A stretch of DNA of 64,000 nucleotides from Promerops cafer (Eukaryota; Chordata; Aves; Passeriformes; Nectariniidae): contig VZSE01002700.1 of assembly GCA_013398275.1 (NCBI GenBank), forward strand, positions 932,436 to 996,435, given 5' to 3'. Each line of letters opens with the position of its first letter. Positions within the stretch are counted from its first letter, which is position 1. A model generated the notes under the pieces. The model made no database searches, had not been told where the DNA came from, and saw nothing but the letters and a program-made list of their open reading frames with translations. Below, piece by piece: positions 26,046-38,497 of this stretch. A program made the position numbers and the translations under genes.

Positions 26046-26240
26046 CAGTGGGCAGCAGAGCTGAGGAACTCCTTGCCAAAGGACATTGTGGTTGCAAAGA
26101 GAGGAAACACAGGGCAACTGCAGGGCAAGGTTCATGAGAAGCTTGGTTGACCACCTGGAAGAGTCGTGCACTGGGGTGGTTAAGGAGAGAAGTCATCTGG
26201 GACTCCAGAAACCCCTGAGCTGAAATCAGTTAGAATTTGA
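26046..26240 (+). mobile_element. Possible old LINE (CR1-like) fragment
   Basis: The sequence GAGGAACTCCTTGCCAAAGG followed by ACATTGTGGTTGCAAA resembles the conserved segment of older reptile and bird CR1 copies that encodes 'W N x L P x x V' near the end of ORF2. The remainder is too diverged to follow, so this is a tentative call. Confidence 0.45.
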
Positions 26241-28474
26241 GGGCATAATATGAAGCCATATGCCTTCCTGTCCATACTCCTCCTTGAGTACCTGCTTATG
26301 ATCAGTCAGAGCCTTCTGGAGACAGACTTTCGATCTAGATGGATAAATGGACTGAAACAGTATTTCTGTTTTTGTGTCTCAACCACATAAATGTCAAGAA
26401 AGTGTTTGTTGTTCTATAAAAAGAGAGAGATGCTTTTACACATCTCCACTCTCATTTTCTTATCCGTCATTGCCTCACCAAACTTGATTCTTTCCAGTAG
26501 ACACCTGGGAATGGATTTCCTGCTGGGCTAATTACTCTAAAAGCTGACAAACCTGTCGACTGCTCTCACCACAGCAGCTGTTCAGACATTCCATTATATA
26601 TAACCCGTGTAATTCTCCCCTGTTAACTTGCCAAACAGCATGCAGTTGGCTGAGAAAACAAGTCATGGCAATTGTTCCTTTATGACTTGCATGCATCACC
26701 TCCTCAGTAACTTAGATCACAAAAATAGCATGTTGTTTCTTAGCTATACTGCCTGTGCACTCTTGCCCACATCGATACAGATAATGGTGCAGTCTTCTGG
26801 TAATGGAACAGGTAATTACACAGCTCCCACAAATATTCTATTACTTATTAATTCATACAGCAAAATACATTAGAGGTCATTATTCTGACCCAATTTTGAT
26901 AATTTCATGTGCTTGTATTTCTCTCTACAAATAGTTTCTGTACATTGTCAAGATAATCATTAAACAATGGCTGCAGACAAAGGCTACACTAAGTTGGAGT
27001 CAAGTATCAGATTAAATAACTGCAGTGGCATTGCACCTTTTAGAAAAACAGTTAAAATAAATTTATATATACATAGGCATCAAAATAATTGTTTAGAGCA
27101 TGCAAACAACACCACCTCTGCCATAAAACAAGGCCATAAAATACTTAAATTTTTAAAATTATATTTTTGTATATTTTCAAAAACTGAATTACCACTGAAG
27201 AGAATTTTTTTTAAAAAATCCATTTGGCATTCTTCTGGCTAAAATATTTTTTTTAATGCATTTTCACTTCCATCCGTAATGCCACTGTATGTCTCTTCAT
27301 ATTACGTAGGTCCTGATGTTTTGCATTCATCTCTAGAAACAATACTCACATGATATTGCTGAAATTCATTTGGGGCTGACATCAGCACAGATGCTTCAAT
27401 ATTCAAATTCAGTTTTCAAAGAATCTCATTCTTCCACCCAGTTTAACACAATCAGGTGGGAATAATCCCTTTTATCTTAGACACTTACTTCAATGAAAAA
27501 GAGGCCAACATCTTAAGCACCAAAAGAAAATATTTATGTACAGAGTCTTAGAAGGCATTAACATTTGCATGTCTTTCTGAAGTCACGTGTCGAGGGGCAA
27601 TGGTATTCTAACTAGTGCTTGTATAACATTAAATAAACCTAGTCCATAGAACGATCTAACACTGGTATGATAAAAAGTCATAGAATATCCCTAATAAGCA
27701 CAAACTTCAAAATATGAGTATGAATTCACTTACTTCTGCATATCTATTGCTATCATGTAGTTGTTGTTCCCTTGATATTGTATTGATAAAGTGTTCTATT
27801 ACTGCAAGACTTCTTACATTACCTCAGGCTGTGAAAATGTTATTTTTATTTCTTTAAGAAAAATGTCACAACCTGTCTATTAAAATTAACCACTAGCATA
27901 TGAACTGCAATTTGCTTGGCAGCACAATATTTGAGCTGGTAAAGACCATTCCTCCTTCCCCAATCTCCTAAACAGAGAAGCCAGCCATTGTAAGTCTGAG
28001 TTCCTTACTAGAAATATTTTCCCCATTTACAACTGTCACTGAGGGTCATTCAGAAGTCAACCTGACTGAACTTTACCTTCACCCACTAACCCTCAAAACT
28101 ATTCATTATAACACCCATCAACCTTAGATGGAAAGAAGCAGAAGAGAAAGCTATTAGGCAAGTACAAAAGTTACAATGAAAGTAGAGTTTACAGCAGCAT
28201 TCTTGGTAGGATGGTATTTTTTCACTTCTTCAGAAAAGTAAAGCAAATATGACCAAGAAAAAGAATAATTAGTCTGAAAACCATCATAGTAGAAACAGTG
28301 CTAAATACAGATAGGAAATAAAATATAAATGGGCCTTGGGCACAAACAGAAAGGAGGTAATTATTTTATGACTCCATTTCCTCCCTTTTAGTTATTGAGA
28401 TTACAACTATATTTTATTGCACTGGCCAAGTAGTCATAGAAGTCAAGATGTCTGTTTGTGCTTGTGCAAGTATA

Positions 28475-28497
28475 GCCAGGACAGTATTTGTCCTGGC
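28475..28497. repeat. GC-containing hairpin, 9-bp perfect arms
   Basis: GCCAGGACA (28475-28483) and TGTCCTGGC (28489-28497) are exact reverse complements around the 5-base loop GTATT. Outer bases (TGCTT upstream, AAGCA downstream) could add pairs with an internal bulge. It is too short on its own to call a microRNA precursor. Confidence 0.75.
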
Positions 28498-31400
28498 AAG
28501 CAATTCTTTATACTTTGTCTAATGACATCTAGCAGGTCTTATTTCCTAAGGGAAAGATCAATTTCTCATTAATGAGAATGATATCACAATTCATTACCCA
28601 GCTCGCTGCCCAGGAAAAGACTTAACGAGGCCAGTGTTCTGCCTCACCATTGATTTTTTTTTTTTCTATTTTCTTTCTTTTTTTTAATTGCTTAAGTTAT
28701 GTAAACTCAGAATTCTTCTACTGTTGAGTGGATGAAGGTAGCTGTATGAAAATCCACTCTTACAACAGAACATATGCAAATGCCAACTTATAACTCAAAA
28801 AAAGGACTACAAATCCCTTGCCTTGTCTCAAAGGGAATTTCATCAATTGCAATGAGAACCAAAATAGAAGTCCTGCTGCCAGAAGCTCATTCAAATGCAT
28901 GGAGTATATTCCTTTCCCCACTCTCCCCATACACATTACAGCAGGAACTCTGAGAAGAACTTACCTTTACAACTTTTGCCAAGTAAATCTTCCTTTTGGC
29001 AATTCCAAGCAGTCTATTTGATCCAGACCCTTGGATATACCATCTTGTACACCAAAGACTTACAAACTACTTAAGAATAAGCAGCTGTCTGACAAAATAA
29101 AGCAAGGCTACTTGTCAGTTTAGGACAGGAAATATAGACGGTTACCATATGCAACTTTAAAAAAATGGGGCAATATCCAAACTGGAATGTGGCCAAAACA
29201 CTAGATTTAACAACTCTATTCCCACAGGCTCTGAGACATTTATTTCTTAATCCCCAAATCTACTTTAATTGTGTGTAAGGAAATGTCTGTGTTAAAAGAA
29301 AATAACAGGGGTTACAGTAGTTCTTTTACAGCTCTTTGTCTGCATATATCACTCAAATCAAATTTCCTCACAACTATTAAACTTTCAAATTACTGATTTT
29401 TTCTAATATGTTCCTGTTTCCTAACATTTTCTCAGTTACTCTGCTTCTCTTGACTCTACTTCATTAATTTACTGCTGGCTCTTCCTGGCTGCTGCTCACC
29501 ATTCTAACCCTTTTAACTGCTACCTTCTGAAGTTAAGGCACCAGAGAAAAGGATTCTCTCTGCTAGCTGGCTAATAAAAAAGTGGAATAGTAGATGTGAC
29601 TGAACAGCAGTCTTGTCCTTCCACATAATTTATTATTTTTTACAGCATTTATCCTTACAACCTTTGCAGTTTCACACAGGTCCATAACTTGTGCATCAAA
29701 TCAGTTCTTCTTTGCTTAATTGGCAGACAGCATGCTTTTTAGGGACCCCTGAAACATAGATTTGAACAACAAAGGATTCCTTTCCTTGCAACAACATCTT
29801 TCAGATGTTATACTTTTCAACACTTCTATCAACAATACTAAAAATCATTCTATTTTCTAGGAATCATGAGAGATCATGTATGTTTAATATTTGCTTGTAT
29901 CAGTTTTTGTTCTGTTTTTGAAAGTCATTTGAAGATGTAGTCTCTGCCACTTTATTCAGAGATAACACCCTGGTGCTATGCATGAAGAGATTGATACTTA
30001 CTTTCCCAAGCGCTGTATACACCATTAATTAAATCCACTGATTAAAAGAGTTATATATACAATCTGTACAGTAATAAAAATATAAAAACAAACTAATATA
30101 TTTTTTTCAAAGAGAAACTTAAAAATTGGGCAGGCACTACGGGATTGGGAATGGCAACATTTTTTCAGAAGTGGTCATTAATTAGAATCTCATTTACATT
30201 CACACATTCATAAAAGTTTCAACTATTTAGAATAGCATATCCAAAAAACATGCTGTGACCTCCACTGCAATAGCCATGTATCAACATTTTAGAGAAGTTG
30301 ACATGAAACACATTGACATGAGTTACCCTTCTGCAGTGTCCATATAAACTACATTTGCACAACATGGAAGTGTGGGACGGAGTTCTGATTTCACTCCCGG
30401 CAATGGTGCGTGCTTCAGAGGCTGTGGAGCTTAATGTCAATTCAACACCACATTACTGCTGCTGAAGAGGAAGTAACTCTTTAGGATAGGGTGTAGTCTA
30501 CACAGATGTTTAGCCCAGAAGCTGGAAGATTCACTCGAAAATTAATCAGTTATAGCTAGAGGGGCCCTAATTCTCTGTTTGCAAGAGTATTGCTTGGAAT
30601 TAAAGTAAGAAGCTCAAAACAGTTTATGAGTTAGCCCTAAAAAAACACATCTTGAATTACATGGTAAACTGAAATATATGGCACTAAAAGATAGATTTTC
30701 ATTAAAAAAAACCCTGAAACCTAAAACAAAAATTAACTCCAAGCAATCAGATAATAAGAAACCTCATGTATATTGTACCAAAAAAAACCCCAAACTAACC
30801 AACTATTTCCATTTTAATCCAAAATTGAATTTTAATCCAAATACAGTTCCTGTTTTCATTTGATAAAAAGGGCAAGTGAAAGCTTCTTAAACTGAATTTT
30901 CAAATAGAAAGCTTCTGTGAATTACCAATCTCTTGCTCTGACTTCCCTCAAGGTTCTTCATATGACTGAAGCCTTTGTTTAGGGAAAGTGAATACGACAT
31001 GATCAGATGAGATTAAGTTTGACTAAATTCACCTACCTCCCACCTTTCATGTATTCACTTTTCTTGTTTTAAGGAATGGGTAGGCTACAGCAAGATAAAA
31101 GGGAAAAAAAAGAATAAAGGAAACAAAAGAAAGAAAAATAAGATAGTATGAGCATACTTCCAACATCTTATTCCATTTTACCAAGGAGCTTAACTGCTCA
31201 TTCAGAACAATGGGTTCCCATGCAATAGGAGCGATGACTCCTGCAGCAAAACTGAGCAAATATAGAAAACAGGGCATTTTACAAAAGCATGCAATCTGCA
31301 GGTAACAATTTTCTGTGTCAATTTCAGTTACTATCTCTTTCTTTAATATGTGTGAGAGACTGGGAAATTGATTTCACACTAAGAGAGATTTCCAAAGGCC

Positions 31401-31820
31401 TCATCTGTCACAGAGGCACCCAGCTTCTGTATACGAGCTCTCCTAACATGGCTTAGATAATTACTTGACTTTAGTATCTCTGACAGCCTGAACCTTGTTC
31501 CTAATGCAGTGTCCTCATCTTTATAAGAATGCATTAATAAATAAAGGTATTGAATAAAGAGTTAAATCTCTATGGCAGCATGTGGGTACTCAGCAATTGA
31601 AATATTCCTGCTTTATCTTTTTTAATCTTAAATTTTAAAAGGCTTAAACAAATATAATTTTAATGTTGCTTTTCTTATTAATCTTTTATATAATTCAGAA
31701 ATGTAGAAAGATAAATAATTTTAAACCATACCTGTAATTTGATGAGTATTATTACTTCTCATTCTGCAACAAAGAAGGAACAAAAATTACTTGCTTACAA
31801 ACTTTGCCTTACAAGGCATA

Positions 31821-31860
31821 TATTTTATTTTATTTATTTATTTTACATATATATATATGT
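31821..31860. repeat. TTTA/TA simple repeat
   Basis: TATTTTATTTTATTTATTTA is followed by an alternating AT run ending ATATATATGT. Degenerate microsatellite. Confidence 0.9.
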
Positions 31861-32186
31861 CTCAAATCCAGCAGTCTTTGACCAGGCAGTCAACTTCCAG
31901 TTGACTATCCATAGATAGTACAGACAAGAAGTTCATACTTCTGGCATAGATTTCTGAGAGTTCTGGTAGATATCTCTGTTCCCACTTAAAGATCTGGTCA
32001 TTCAGTTAATATTTGTTCACATGGAGTCTAGGCTCAAGCTCATAAGTAAGTCAAGATTTTCAAAAGTTGTACTCAGTGTAGCACTAGAAAATTAGTTTAC
32101 AAGTGTGTGGGCACAAAAAAAATTGAATAAGTTTAACTGGAGGGTCCCACTTTTGAAATTCTTCCCATCGTGCTTTGGCTTTACAG

Positions 32187-32238
32187 GTTTAATTAAACTG
32201 ATCTCTATTTCATTAAATAATTCTAAAATAATGAAATA
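32187..32238. repeat. Cluster of AT-rich palindromes
   Basis: A perfect 12-bp palindrome GTTTAATTAAAC (32187-32198) lies next to a 10-bp inverted repeat (TATTTCATTA at 32206-32215, TAATGAAATA at 32229-32238). Such TAAT/ATTA pairs are typical homeodomain recognition cores, so a regulatory role is possible but unproven. Confidence 0.55.
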
Positions 32239-33058
32239 ATTGCAAGCATGAGTTACTGGGAATATAGTGACATTTTCCCTGCTAAGTTTTATGGCGCCAT
32301 TAGACGTTTTTGTAATAGTTCATTAAACAGGCAATAAAATATAATCTCAGAGCCATTTTCTGCTCCCCCCAATGGAAATATCAGCATATGGCAATTGAAA
32401 TAAACATTGATTTAGTTTAAGTTTCAGACTTTATTAGATAATTTCATTATTTTGAAGGTCTCTAGTTTATGAACCATCATCATTCTAACATAATATTAAT
32501 GAAAGCTGGGCTAATTCTTATTCCAAATCCACCTGAGTCATCTTTCTTGTACTGTTATTTTTTGGGTTTCTTTTACTGAGACTCAGTAAGGTGTGTGTGG
32601 AACATCAATTCACATAAATACATGAATAAAACTTACTTGTGAAATGTTTTGAAGACTAAGAATTATTTAAAAAAACCTCAAACTTGACAATATGAAAATC
32701 CTATTGTACCAGGAACCAAAATCTCTCCTTGCCCTTCTCTTTCATCCCTCAATGACTATATGCTCCTAATTTTAACATTGTTCTCTGGTGTGATATTCCA
32801 GAATATCCTTAACCTGTTGAAACATTAGAATGGAAGATCTCCATTTAGAAAACACCTACTCAACATTACATTTGGCTCTCATTGTTTAGCTCCTGAACTG
32901 AAACACCATTTAAATTTTGATTACTTGTACATAAAACTGAGGTCTCTAAAATTTTTCTGCAAAACAATTTGTCCCTCCACCCCCAAACATTGATTTTAAT
33001 CATAAGCAGTACTTATGTTTTTGTCCTTTATTCTATTCTTCTGGAAGTGGCTGTGTTG

Positions 33059-33082
33059 CTTCCCCTCCTCTGCTAGGGGAAG
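33059..33082. repeat. Hairpin, 8-bp perfect arms
   Basis: CTTCCCCT and AGGGGAAG pair perfectly around an 8-base loop. No context suggests a function. Confidence 0.6.
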
Positions 33083-34849
33083 TTTCAGGTTTAGCAATGT
33101 ATTTGAAATGGAAGAAGTTTCATGGAAAAACTCTTGGTTTTCCCTGTTTCTTTGAGACTGAAGAAACTCTCATTTGTTAATATTCACATGAGATTTTCTT
33201 ATAATAGTAAGTTCTGAATGTGTTACTACAGCTGATTAATTTCTTTTGTAACAGCTATGGAAATTGAAGAGCATGCAGTTATTTTAGTCTTGTAAATGAC
33301 ATTAAACACAAGGATCTGATTCAACACTGGGTTTTGGAGTCTAAAATTCTGCTAGGTCGCATGCACTTACATCCAGACAAGCAGTTGGGAAAATTGTTGC
33401 TAATACTACCTACCTGCCTGACCTGTCAACTGGAATGCTGGATTCACCATGGAAGGCTGTTGACAAGTACTTCCCGGAAGTTTGCAGTTCTGCATAGTCT
33501 CTGCTTCTGCACAGTTAAATGCCCAGGCTCACTGTGAGCCATGACTCAAATGGAAATATCAGGGCAGGGCACATTATTCCGTAGCTCAGTAGACAGACTA
33601 CTTAGACTAAGGCAAATGTTAGGCCATACTATACCTGAAGTCATTTTTACCTACATCTGCCCTAATCCAAGGAAATTCCTTTATCCCTAGTAAATGCAGC
33701 TGTGTGAGCAACAGCCTCCCACAATAGACCTTAATCTTCTGTGTAGGCAGGAAAACAAGTTCATACACAGAATTCCAGACATAAACTGTCCAAGGGGAAG
33801 TAGTTCTTTTACTTAGTTATGATTTTCTTGCGGTAGGGTTTTTTATCTGTTATAAATTTTAAAAAGTACATCCTTTCAGTGTCCTTTTAAAATTCCATCC
33901 CCTTTAGCATTTCAAATTCTTGCTTCAAAACCTGGAGGTTGGGGTGAAGTTGAAGACATGAGAATTATTCTTTCATTATGTGAAAATTAAGCACTACTTA
34001 TTCATTGGTATAAAAAGGCTGGTGGTGTTGTCCTATCAGTTTACGCTTCAGCTTTCCTGAAATTTGCTCAGATAAGGAAGAGCAAATTGATGGTGCTTTT
34101 TAATTAAGGATTTCAAACAAAGGTCTTCTTATTGAAATTGCTGGATGTTTTCATTGGTAGGAAGCGCTACAGTCACAGCTGAGTGGCTGATAGTGTTATC
34201 TATTGCTTTTTGAGCTGTTTTACATGTTATAGTTATTTTCAGATCCTGTGAATTAGTAATTACAGATTATATCGACCAAAACACTAAAATCCCTAAAGGT
34301 TATTGTGATAAATGTCATTTTGGTGTTTGGCTATAGCAGAGGAGTCTTCATGTAGTACTACATAACAAATTAGTGTTTTCTAAACAGTTCAATAACGATG
34401 TCCAGAGCAGGTCATTAACGGTGTTCTGTGTGACATTTATACTGATATTCAGGCTTCACAATTCAGTGTTGACAGCCTGGAACATCCTCTGGAGGGTCAG
34501 GTTGGCTAGACTCAAATGTGCAGAGCAAGGCACTGAATTTTTAACTGCATATTTTAAAGGAGATCTATGGCATGCCTTCTTTAATGCAGTAGATTCTGCA
34601 ATGTGAGGGTGTTCCAGCCTACAGTGCCCACAGATTGCTCTTCCCTGCATACTTACTGATTTCTTCACTGGCTCCCAGTTAAGATTTTATTCTTTTTCTA
34701 AGTATACAATTTAGATTTTATCAGCAGCAAAATAGGTAGAGAAAGAAATACTTCAAATAATTTTACTGCTAAATTTTACTAATAAAATACTGTATTTATC
34801 GCTTATAGAAAATCTAATTTATAACCAAACAATGTTTGATCTTTATAGA

Positions 34850-35446
34850 TGTGTTGGTTTAACTCCAGTCAGCAACTCAGCCCCCCACAGCCACTTGTTC
34901 ATTCCCCAGAAGTGAGATGGGGAGAGAATTGGAAGGGTTAAAGTAAGGAAACTTGTGGGTTGAAATCAATGCAGTCTAATAGGTAAAGCAAAAGCAACAC
35001 ACACAGGCAAAGCAAAATGAAGAATTCACTCAGCACTGCCCGTGGGCAGGCAGGTGTTCAGCCATCCCCAGGAAATCAGGACCCCAGCATGCATAATGGT
35101 GGCTTTGGAAGACAAATGCCATAACTGAACATCCTGCCTTCCTTTTCCCTTCCCCTGCTTCTATCATTAAATGTGATGTCAGATGGTGTGAAATATCCCT
35201 TTGGTCAGTTGAGGTCAGATGTCCCACGGGTGTCCCTTCCCAGCTTCTTGTGAACCACCAATTTAGTGGTGGGATGGGGTGGGGTGAGGAGCAGAAATGG
35301 CCTTTACTCTGTGTAAGCACTGCTCAGCAGTAACTAAAACAACTCTGTGTTATCAACACTGTTGCAGTCCCAAATCCAAAACATAGCACCATGTGCAAGC
35401 TGCTAGGCAGAAAATTAACCTTATCTCATGCAAAATAAACAGATCA
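34850..35446 (-). mobile_element. Solo LTR of an avian endogenous retrovirus
   Basis: About 595 bp, starting TGTGTTGG and ending near AGATCA. It lies on the minus strand, judged by likeness to the LTR at 49127-49927: both contain ACTAAAAC, then GTGTTATCAACA, then GAAAATTAACCTTATC in the same order. I know this type as a common avian LTR of about 550-600 bp. No retroviral gene lies on either side, so it is solo, formed by recombination between two LTRs. No convincing target-site duplication is visible; AGAT occurs at both edges (34847-34850, 35441-35444) but overlaps the assumed ends. The open frame 35030-35320 (minus) is inside the LTR and is not a gene. Confidence 0.85.
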
Positions 35447-35911
35447 GGGAAGAGAATGCTCATTCTGGACTTCAAGACTCTGAATAAGCAATTTGATAGA
35501 TATGATGCAGTGGCACACACATGGTGTATGTCATGCTAAGAATAAAATCTAGATGCCTTAAGTCTCTATGGTCTTTGTATTTGTAGACTGTCAACATTGT
35601 ATAGTTTGGCAACAAGTACTTTTTATCAGAAACAATCATCTGTATTTAATTTACTGGTAAACTAAATACCTTGAAGATGGCAACAAATTTTATTAACTAT
35701 TCTGCTAAGAAAAAGGTGGAAGAAATTAGAAAATCATAATCTGTTTTATTGCATGAAAACAGTCCCATCAATATGTTCCCATTTGTACATGATTAAAAAT
35801 GTAGAAGACAACTTTTACTGTGTAATACATAAATGTGTGAAGATTCTTTTTGTTGTGCTCTTTTACACCATTTGTTCCATATGTAATTCAACTAAGTTTT
35901 TTTTTTTTAAG

Positions 35912-35948
35912 AAGATGAGGTGGAAAAAACTTCTGGCTTTACTAACAG
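35912..35948 (+). other. Candidate 37-bp exon with splice signals
   Basis: A 12-T polypyrimidine run (35897-35908) and AAG precede the segment, which ends in CAG followed by GTAAGG, close to the vertebrate donor consensus. The segment contains ATG and reads M-R-W-K-K-L-L-A-L-L-T, with the split codon ending in phase 1. Two lysines followed by a leucine/alanine run look like the start of a signal peptide. I do not recognise the protein, and no further exon is evident in the window. Chance is a real alternative, since both signals are short. Confidence 0.25.
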
Positions 35949-36027
35949 GTAAGGATATCCATCTGTCTATATGCATACACCCTTACACAGCTCTTCAGCA
36001 GCTATCTGTTATCCACTGAATTCAGTG

Positions 36028-36080
36028 GTGTACATTTATGTATGTGTACATGTATATATGTACACACATATATGCATATT
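36028..36080. repeat. Degenerate TG/TA repeat
   Basis: Purine-pyrimidine alternation (TGTATGTGTACATGTATATA and TGTACACACATATATGCATA) runs without a fixed unit. A decayed microsatellite. Confidence 0.7.
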
Positions 36081-37431
36081 TATTTATTCTCATACCATTA
36101 AATATCAAGATTCCATTACAGTTTAATTTTTTTTGATGTACAGAGAAGTTAATAAAAATTATAAGAGTTTTCAGCTTCATCTTTTCTTTATCTTCTTCTT
36201 GAAGAAATGAAGCTGATTCTTCCAAGGTTGAAAATATTGGAGGGTTGTTTATTTTCTCTGTGTTAAGAGGCTGGAAGACAAAGTCAGTCAATAGTCTCAG
36301 AAGGTTTGCAGATGTTCATTTAAAAGCATTATTAAGAAAAGCAGCAGATGTATTCTCTGGCAAATGGCTTAAGTTGCTATGACCTTCTGCTTGTACCTCA
36401 GAAAACTAATTTATTAAACAATGAGGTGAACAAGACCTATTATGTTCCTCTGTGGAAGAAGGTTACTGCAATAAATACATTGTCCAGCTGCAATGAGAAA
36501 CAAAGCAAAATATTTTCCCTGTAAGGCCATATCCTATATGGAGCTAAACTGCAATCCCCCAGGCTTTCCTAGTGAAGATAATAGCTGTCTCACAGGGTCA
36601 ATCAGTTGACAGACGAAGGAGAATATGGCACTTTATTTCAGGCCAGGTGGGCCTGTGGTAGCTAGTATTGGTACTAGTGATTTTATGGGTGTCATAAATC
36701 TTTATCATGACAAACAAGACAGCAGGGAAAGAGGAAGACACAAGTTCCTTTGGGAGCAATATTTTGGTGCTAGATGGCAATATGCCACAAAATGTAAATT
36801 TATATATAATCTGACTACTTCTGGCTCCTTTTATAGAGGAGAATGGACTGGCTTTTCTTGGATGCAGTCGTCTTGAAGACAACATTTACATTTCACCGAT
36901 GTTTTTTGGAAGTAAAGGTGTCAATTTGTCTGTCATGACTACAAAGAAGGTGGAAAATCTAGCTCAAACATAGACATTGGCAGTCTCAGCAACAGAGGCC
37001 TGATTTGATTAGCTAAACGTAGGTATCTATTGCAATCTGAGATGTTGCAGGTAGTTTGAGACATTTGTGTGAAGATGACACAACTCTTTATATATCATAG
37101 GCTCTCAAGGAGATCTCGGCCTTTCTGAAGTGGCAGCTTCAAACCAGGCAGATTCACAAAGGAATCGAAATGCATATGGCTAGATAAATTAACCAAGTCC
37201 TTGAATTTCTGGGGTATTAATACCACCCTCTCTGTTTTCTAAGCATTGATTTAGATTTTACATGCCAGTAACGTCTAAACTTTTCAATATTGCTATTACT
37301 CTGGCACTGTCAGAGCTTGAGTCTGTTACTGTGAAGTAGCCATTAATTTGCACCTTTAGTAATTAGCTTTTGTAATCCATAATGAACATTAACACAAAAC
37401 TCTGCATGTGATTGTTCATATGTGCTTGTTC

Positions 37432-37451
37432 ATGCAAAATTAATTTTGCAT
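37432..37451. promoter_or_regulatory. Perfect 20-bp palindrome with two octamer-like half-sites
   Basis: ATGCAAAATT is followed directly by its reverse complement AATTTTGCAT. Each half carries ATGCAAA, seven of the eight bases of the POU-domain octamer ATGCAAAT, and the centre is AATTAATT, a homeodomain-type core. The sequence is seen directly; binding is inference. It lies about 20 kb from any recognised element of the same kind and within DNA lacking transposons. Confidence 0.5.
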
Positions 37452-38497
37452 TTTGAGAGGTAGAATTTCAGCTGGCTTATATAAATATAAATTCATTGCA
37501 GTTATTGGAGTTTTCAAAGTTTACACCATTTGAGACTTGACACAGAATGAGGTTATGCAATACATTTTACCAGTACAGCTTGATACTTTTGGTATGAGTA
37601 TTTAATTTTGTCAAGTGAGCACAGCGAAAGTCAGTTTTTCCAATACTAATGAGGTTTTTATTTTCTTTGGACTACGGTTACAAAATGACTTATGAGGTTC
37701 AGTGTTCTGCACCTGTCTTTCCTTCTTGTTGGGCTAGGAGTTCTAAGATCCCTCAGTCAAGCTTTCCCACAAGAATTTTTTTAACTCCTGGCTTCTGGCT
37801 GGATGCTCAGGCTTTCCTCTAGGTTTTTCAGCTTCCTGGCTGTCCTTCTTCACCACTGGATTTTTCTGGCTGTTGGCCATCAGTAGTTTTGCTCTCTATT
37901 TCACCTCTCCTCTTTCTGTACTATGTTTTTTTCTCTAACTGCTCATGGACAGGAGACTTATTTCTAAAACTTCCTCCGAGTTCGATTTCCCAAACTGATG
38001 ATTGAGCATAAAAATTTATTTCAGGTTCTTTTCAGCTTGTCCCTTGACAGGGAGCAGCCAAAGGGTGGAGTAAATTTAATGAGAGAAGGATACATTATTC
38101 TCAGCTGGCCTGACACTAAAATGTGGCAGCAGCAATATTTGCTCTCAGTCTTTCTGGACTTTGAGAAGTTCGAGGACAGAATAGGCTAATTGACAGAAGT
38201 CTGTTAACCTAAGTTTATGAATGGCATAAAAGTCAAAACAATGAGGTAGGTTGTGAAAAAGAATATATCACCATAATCTTTCAAATGGCCTTTTCACAAT
38301 ATGGGAAGCAAACAGAATGCAGCTGCACCCTTGGAAAACAGAATGGATTAAGTTCTCTTTGGTTTTGCCATGTATTTAAAACCGATATAAGCTAATTTAG
38401 ATCTCACAAACCTCGTTGGAACCAAAAATAACTTCATTAAAGTCAGTAAATACCTGAATGAAAATGGAGTGAAAAGACAATACAAAGTAGCCTAAAA

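Larger units (their letters stand above)
26241..34849. other. Long AT-rich stretch without genes
   Basis: Over 8 kb I see no gene, RNA gene or recognised transposon. Local features are hairpins at 28475-28497 and 33059-33082, a T-tract near 28657-28685, the TTTA/TA simple repeat at 31821-31860 and an AT-rich inverted-repeat cluster at 32187-32238. The region 32150-32560 has dense ATTA/TAAT motifs and looks like conserved non-coding sequence, but only an alignment could show that. Confidence 0.5.
35447..38497. other. AT-rich DNA with a possible micro-exon and an octamer palindrome
   Basis: No full gene is visible. The splice-flanked segment 35912-35948 and the palindrome 37432-37451 are listed separately. 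A TG/TA-rich degenerate repeat lies at 36028-36080. The interval 37260-37560 resembles conserved non-coding DNA in texture. Confidence 0.5.

Noticed and set aside
35030..35320. Minus-strand 96-codon open frame
   Set aside because: Lies entirely within the solo LTR; no retroviral protein similarity seen.
34847..35444. AGAT at both edges as a target-site duplication of the solo LTR
   Set aside because: The copies overlap the likely TG...CA ends, and a 4-base match is easily chance.
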